Shown here in pieces: positions 63,064 to 64,000 of a stretch of DNA of 64,000 nucleotides. Origin of the DNA: Zychaea mexicana. Its lineage: Eukaryota > Mucoromycota > Mucoromycetes > Mucorales > Lichtheimiaceae. How positions within the stretch are numbered: position 1 is the first letter of the stretch; each line of letters opens with the position of its first letter. Position numbers and translations under genes: made by a program. The notes under the pieces were generated by a model. It was not told the DNA's origin and did not search any database. It saw only the letters and a list, made by a program, of their open reading frames with translations. The stretch covers positions 372,001 through 436,000 of the forward strand of contig NW_026516667.1 of the NCBI RefSeq assembly GCF_025766255.1, in the 5' to 3' direction.

Positions 63064-63169
63064 TAGCAGTGACTACTTGTTGTGTTGGATGGATGGAGAT
63101 GGGTGCAAGCGATGGCTTGGGCACAGTCTGTGGGCCGTATAGCTGAATTGGTGTGGTCGACGACGACAT
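61786..63169 (-). CDS. Ser/Thr protein kinase, PAS-kinase-like catalytic domain
   Basis: Two exons: 63169-62324 and 62145-61786; 401 residues. The N-terminal 75 residues are Pro/Gln-rich with an 11-residue poly-Gln. The kinase domain starts at about residue 78: YSLGEELGSGGFGFVV (glycine loop), RAVKFIF (lysine), an insert rich in Ser/Asp (about 165-215), then DLFECIERHHNFDEALAKKI, ICHRDIKDENIVID (catalytic loop), across the intron VKLIDFGSAVI (DFG), FYGTVSFASPEIL (APE-like) and LGVLLYTILFGEVPF. The FDEALAKKIFRQI and HRDIKDEN stretch and FGEVPF ending match the PASK/Psk family, which in yeast tunes sugar flux by phosphorylating UDP-glucose pyrophosphorylase and glycogen synthase. No PAS domain is present in this protein. 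The kinase call is firm; the PASK placement is a best match. Confidence 0.85.
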
Positions 63170-64000
63170 TGTATTAGTAGTATTGGTCGCTGAGTGCGTG
63201 TGTGAAAGAGTATGAACAAAATAGATTAAAAGGAAAAAAACTTGCGGTTTATTTTCGTGGAAATGAGTGAAAGAGGGACTATTTAAATAGAAACAAAAAG
63301 GAAGCGGAACAAAGAATTGGGAGAGATCGTCAGGAGAAAAAGAATTATTAAAAAAAGGGAGATGTGTACACACACACACACACACGCACACGCACAGCAG
63401 CAGCAGCAGCAGCAAGGTAGGCAGACAGATAGGCAGACAGACAGGCCAATAACCACAAGCAAGCAGAGCGCTATTAGCATGATTACTATTCCACGACGAG
63501 GATACGCGCTTTCCTTCGGTCGGATTTTACAATGGAATGGGAAATGGATAGACGAATAAGGAATGTCTCCCTGATCTGGAATGAAGCCTGCATCGCAACA
63601 AAAAAGAACAAGCACGGCTTGCACGCCGGTTCTATTGTCATCACCATCATCGACGTCCTCGTCGTCTTTGTGGTTCTGCACTCACTGACCCATTGTGTTC
63701 TCTTTGTCTTTCGCATCCTTACGCTGTCATTCATCCTACCTAGAGAGAGAGACAAAGACAAGAGAGCTGGCAATTTAGTAAGCTACTAGGCTAAGAGGAC
63801 CCTTCCCGATCATCACTTCCCTATTTTGGTACAACCCACAAATTCAGCTGAACTCTCGTCGATCTGGTTTGGCTTGCCCAAACTGGGTTCTGCAGCGCAT
63901 GACACTTTGACGGGCCCCTTTTGTTCTTGTTACACTGCTGACGCGTAGCAGGATGATCTGTCAGACCCATATGTCCATATAGCCACACTTGCTGCTAGTG
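63170..64000. other. Upstream region of kinase, no further gene seen
   Basis: The palindrome CTATTTAAATAG (63280-63291) is a plausible TATA-like site for the kinase on the minus strand. A CA run (63368-63388) and a CAG run (63396-63413) lie further upstream, then AT/GC-mixed sequence to the window end. No open frame there has family motifs. Confidence 0.5.
63368..63413. repeat. (CA)n and (CAG)n microsatellites
   Basis: Adjacent CA dinucleotide and CAG trinucleotide runs upstream of the kinase gene; not part of any supported coding exon. Confidence 0.85.

Overview
The window is eukaryotic, and its gene content and gene architecture point to an early-diverging fungus, most likely Mucoromycota/Mucorales. 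Nearly every gene is cut by several short GT-AG introns (about 65-150 nt, a few longer). The content is fungal: Snc1-type v-SNARE, Pcf11, Atg3, PAS-kinase-like kinase, etherase-type glutathione transferases, secreted M28 aminopeptidase. It is mixed with families that ascomycete yeasts mostly lack, namely an RNF220-like RING ligase, an NFKBIL1-like protein and NAPE-PLD. The genus is an inference; no rRNA, tRNA or mitochondrial marker is present. All exon coordinates were worked out by hand from reading frame, splice signals and family motifs.

Layout. 1-1037: 3' end of a TBC/RabGAP gene (+). 3514-8199: divergent synaptobrevin (-) and PCF11 (+). 9514-11226: RNF220-like E3 ligase (-). 11.2-18.8 kb: gene-poor. 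18808-19811: response-regulator protein (+). 20271-24870: divergent ATG3 (-) and phosphoglucomutase (+). 25050-26541: putative Golgi glycosyltransferase-like protein (-). 29456-39647: a run of five + strand genes: secreted 3D/DPBB-like protein, NAPE-PLD, a HutD-AstE/AspA fusion, and two tandem glutathione transferases. 40143-40996: tail-anchored protoglobin-like protein (-). 44271-45158: NFKBIL1-like (-). 45.2-53.4 kb: gene-poor, repeat-rich, with purine-rich minisatellites, a diverged 16-bp repeat array, TACGTA repeats and a complete MITE. 53393-63169: five - strand genes: M28 aminopeptidase, family-16 methyltransferase, PhoD-like phosphatase and PASK-like kinase, plus the kinase's long 3' flank (four protein genes in total).

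The genes do not form a metabolic cluster; most are housekeeping (vesicle fusion, mRNA 3'-end formation, autophagy, sugar metabolism). The most unusual items are the single-polypeptide fusion of a HutD cupin to an AstE/AspA-type deacylase, the membrane-anchored protoglobin-like protein that lacks the expected proximal histidine, the secreted 3D-like protein, and the 187-bp MITE with perfect 28-bp inverted ends and TA flanks.
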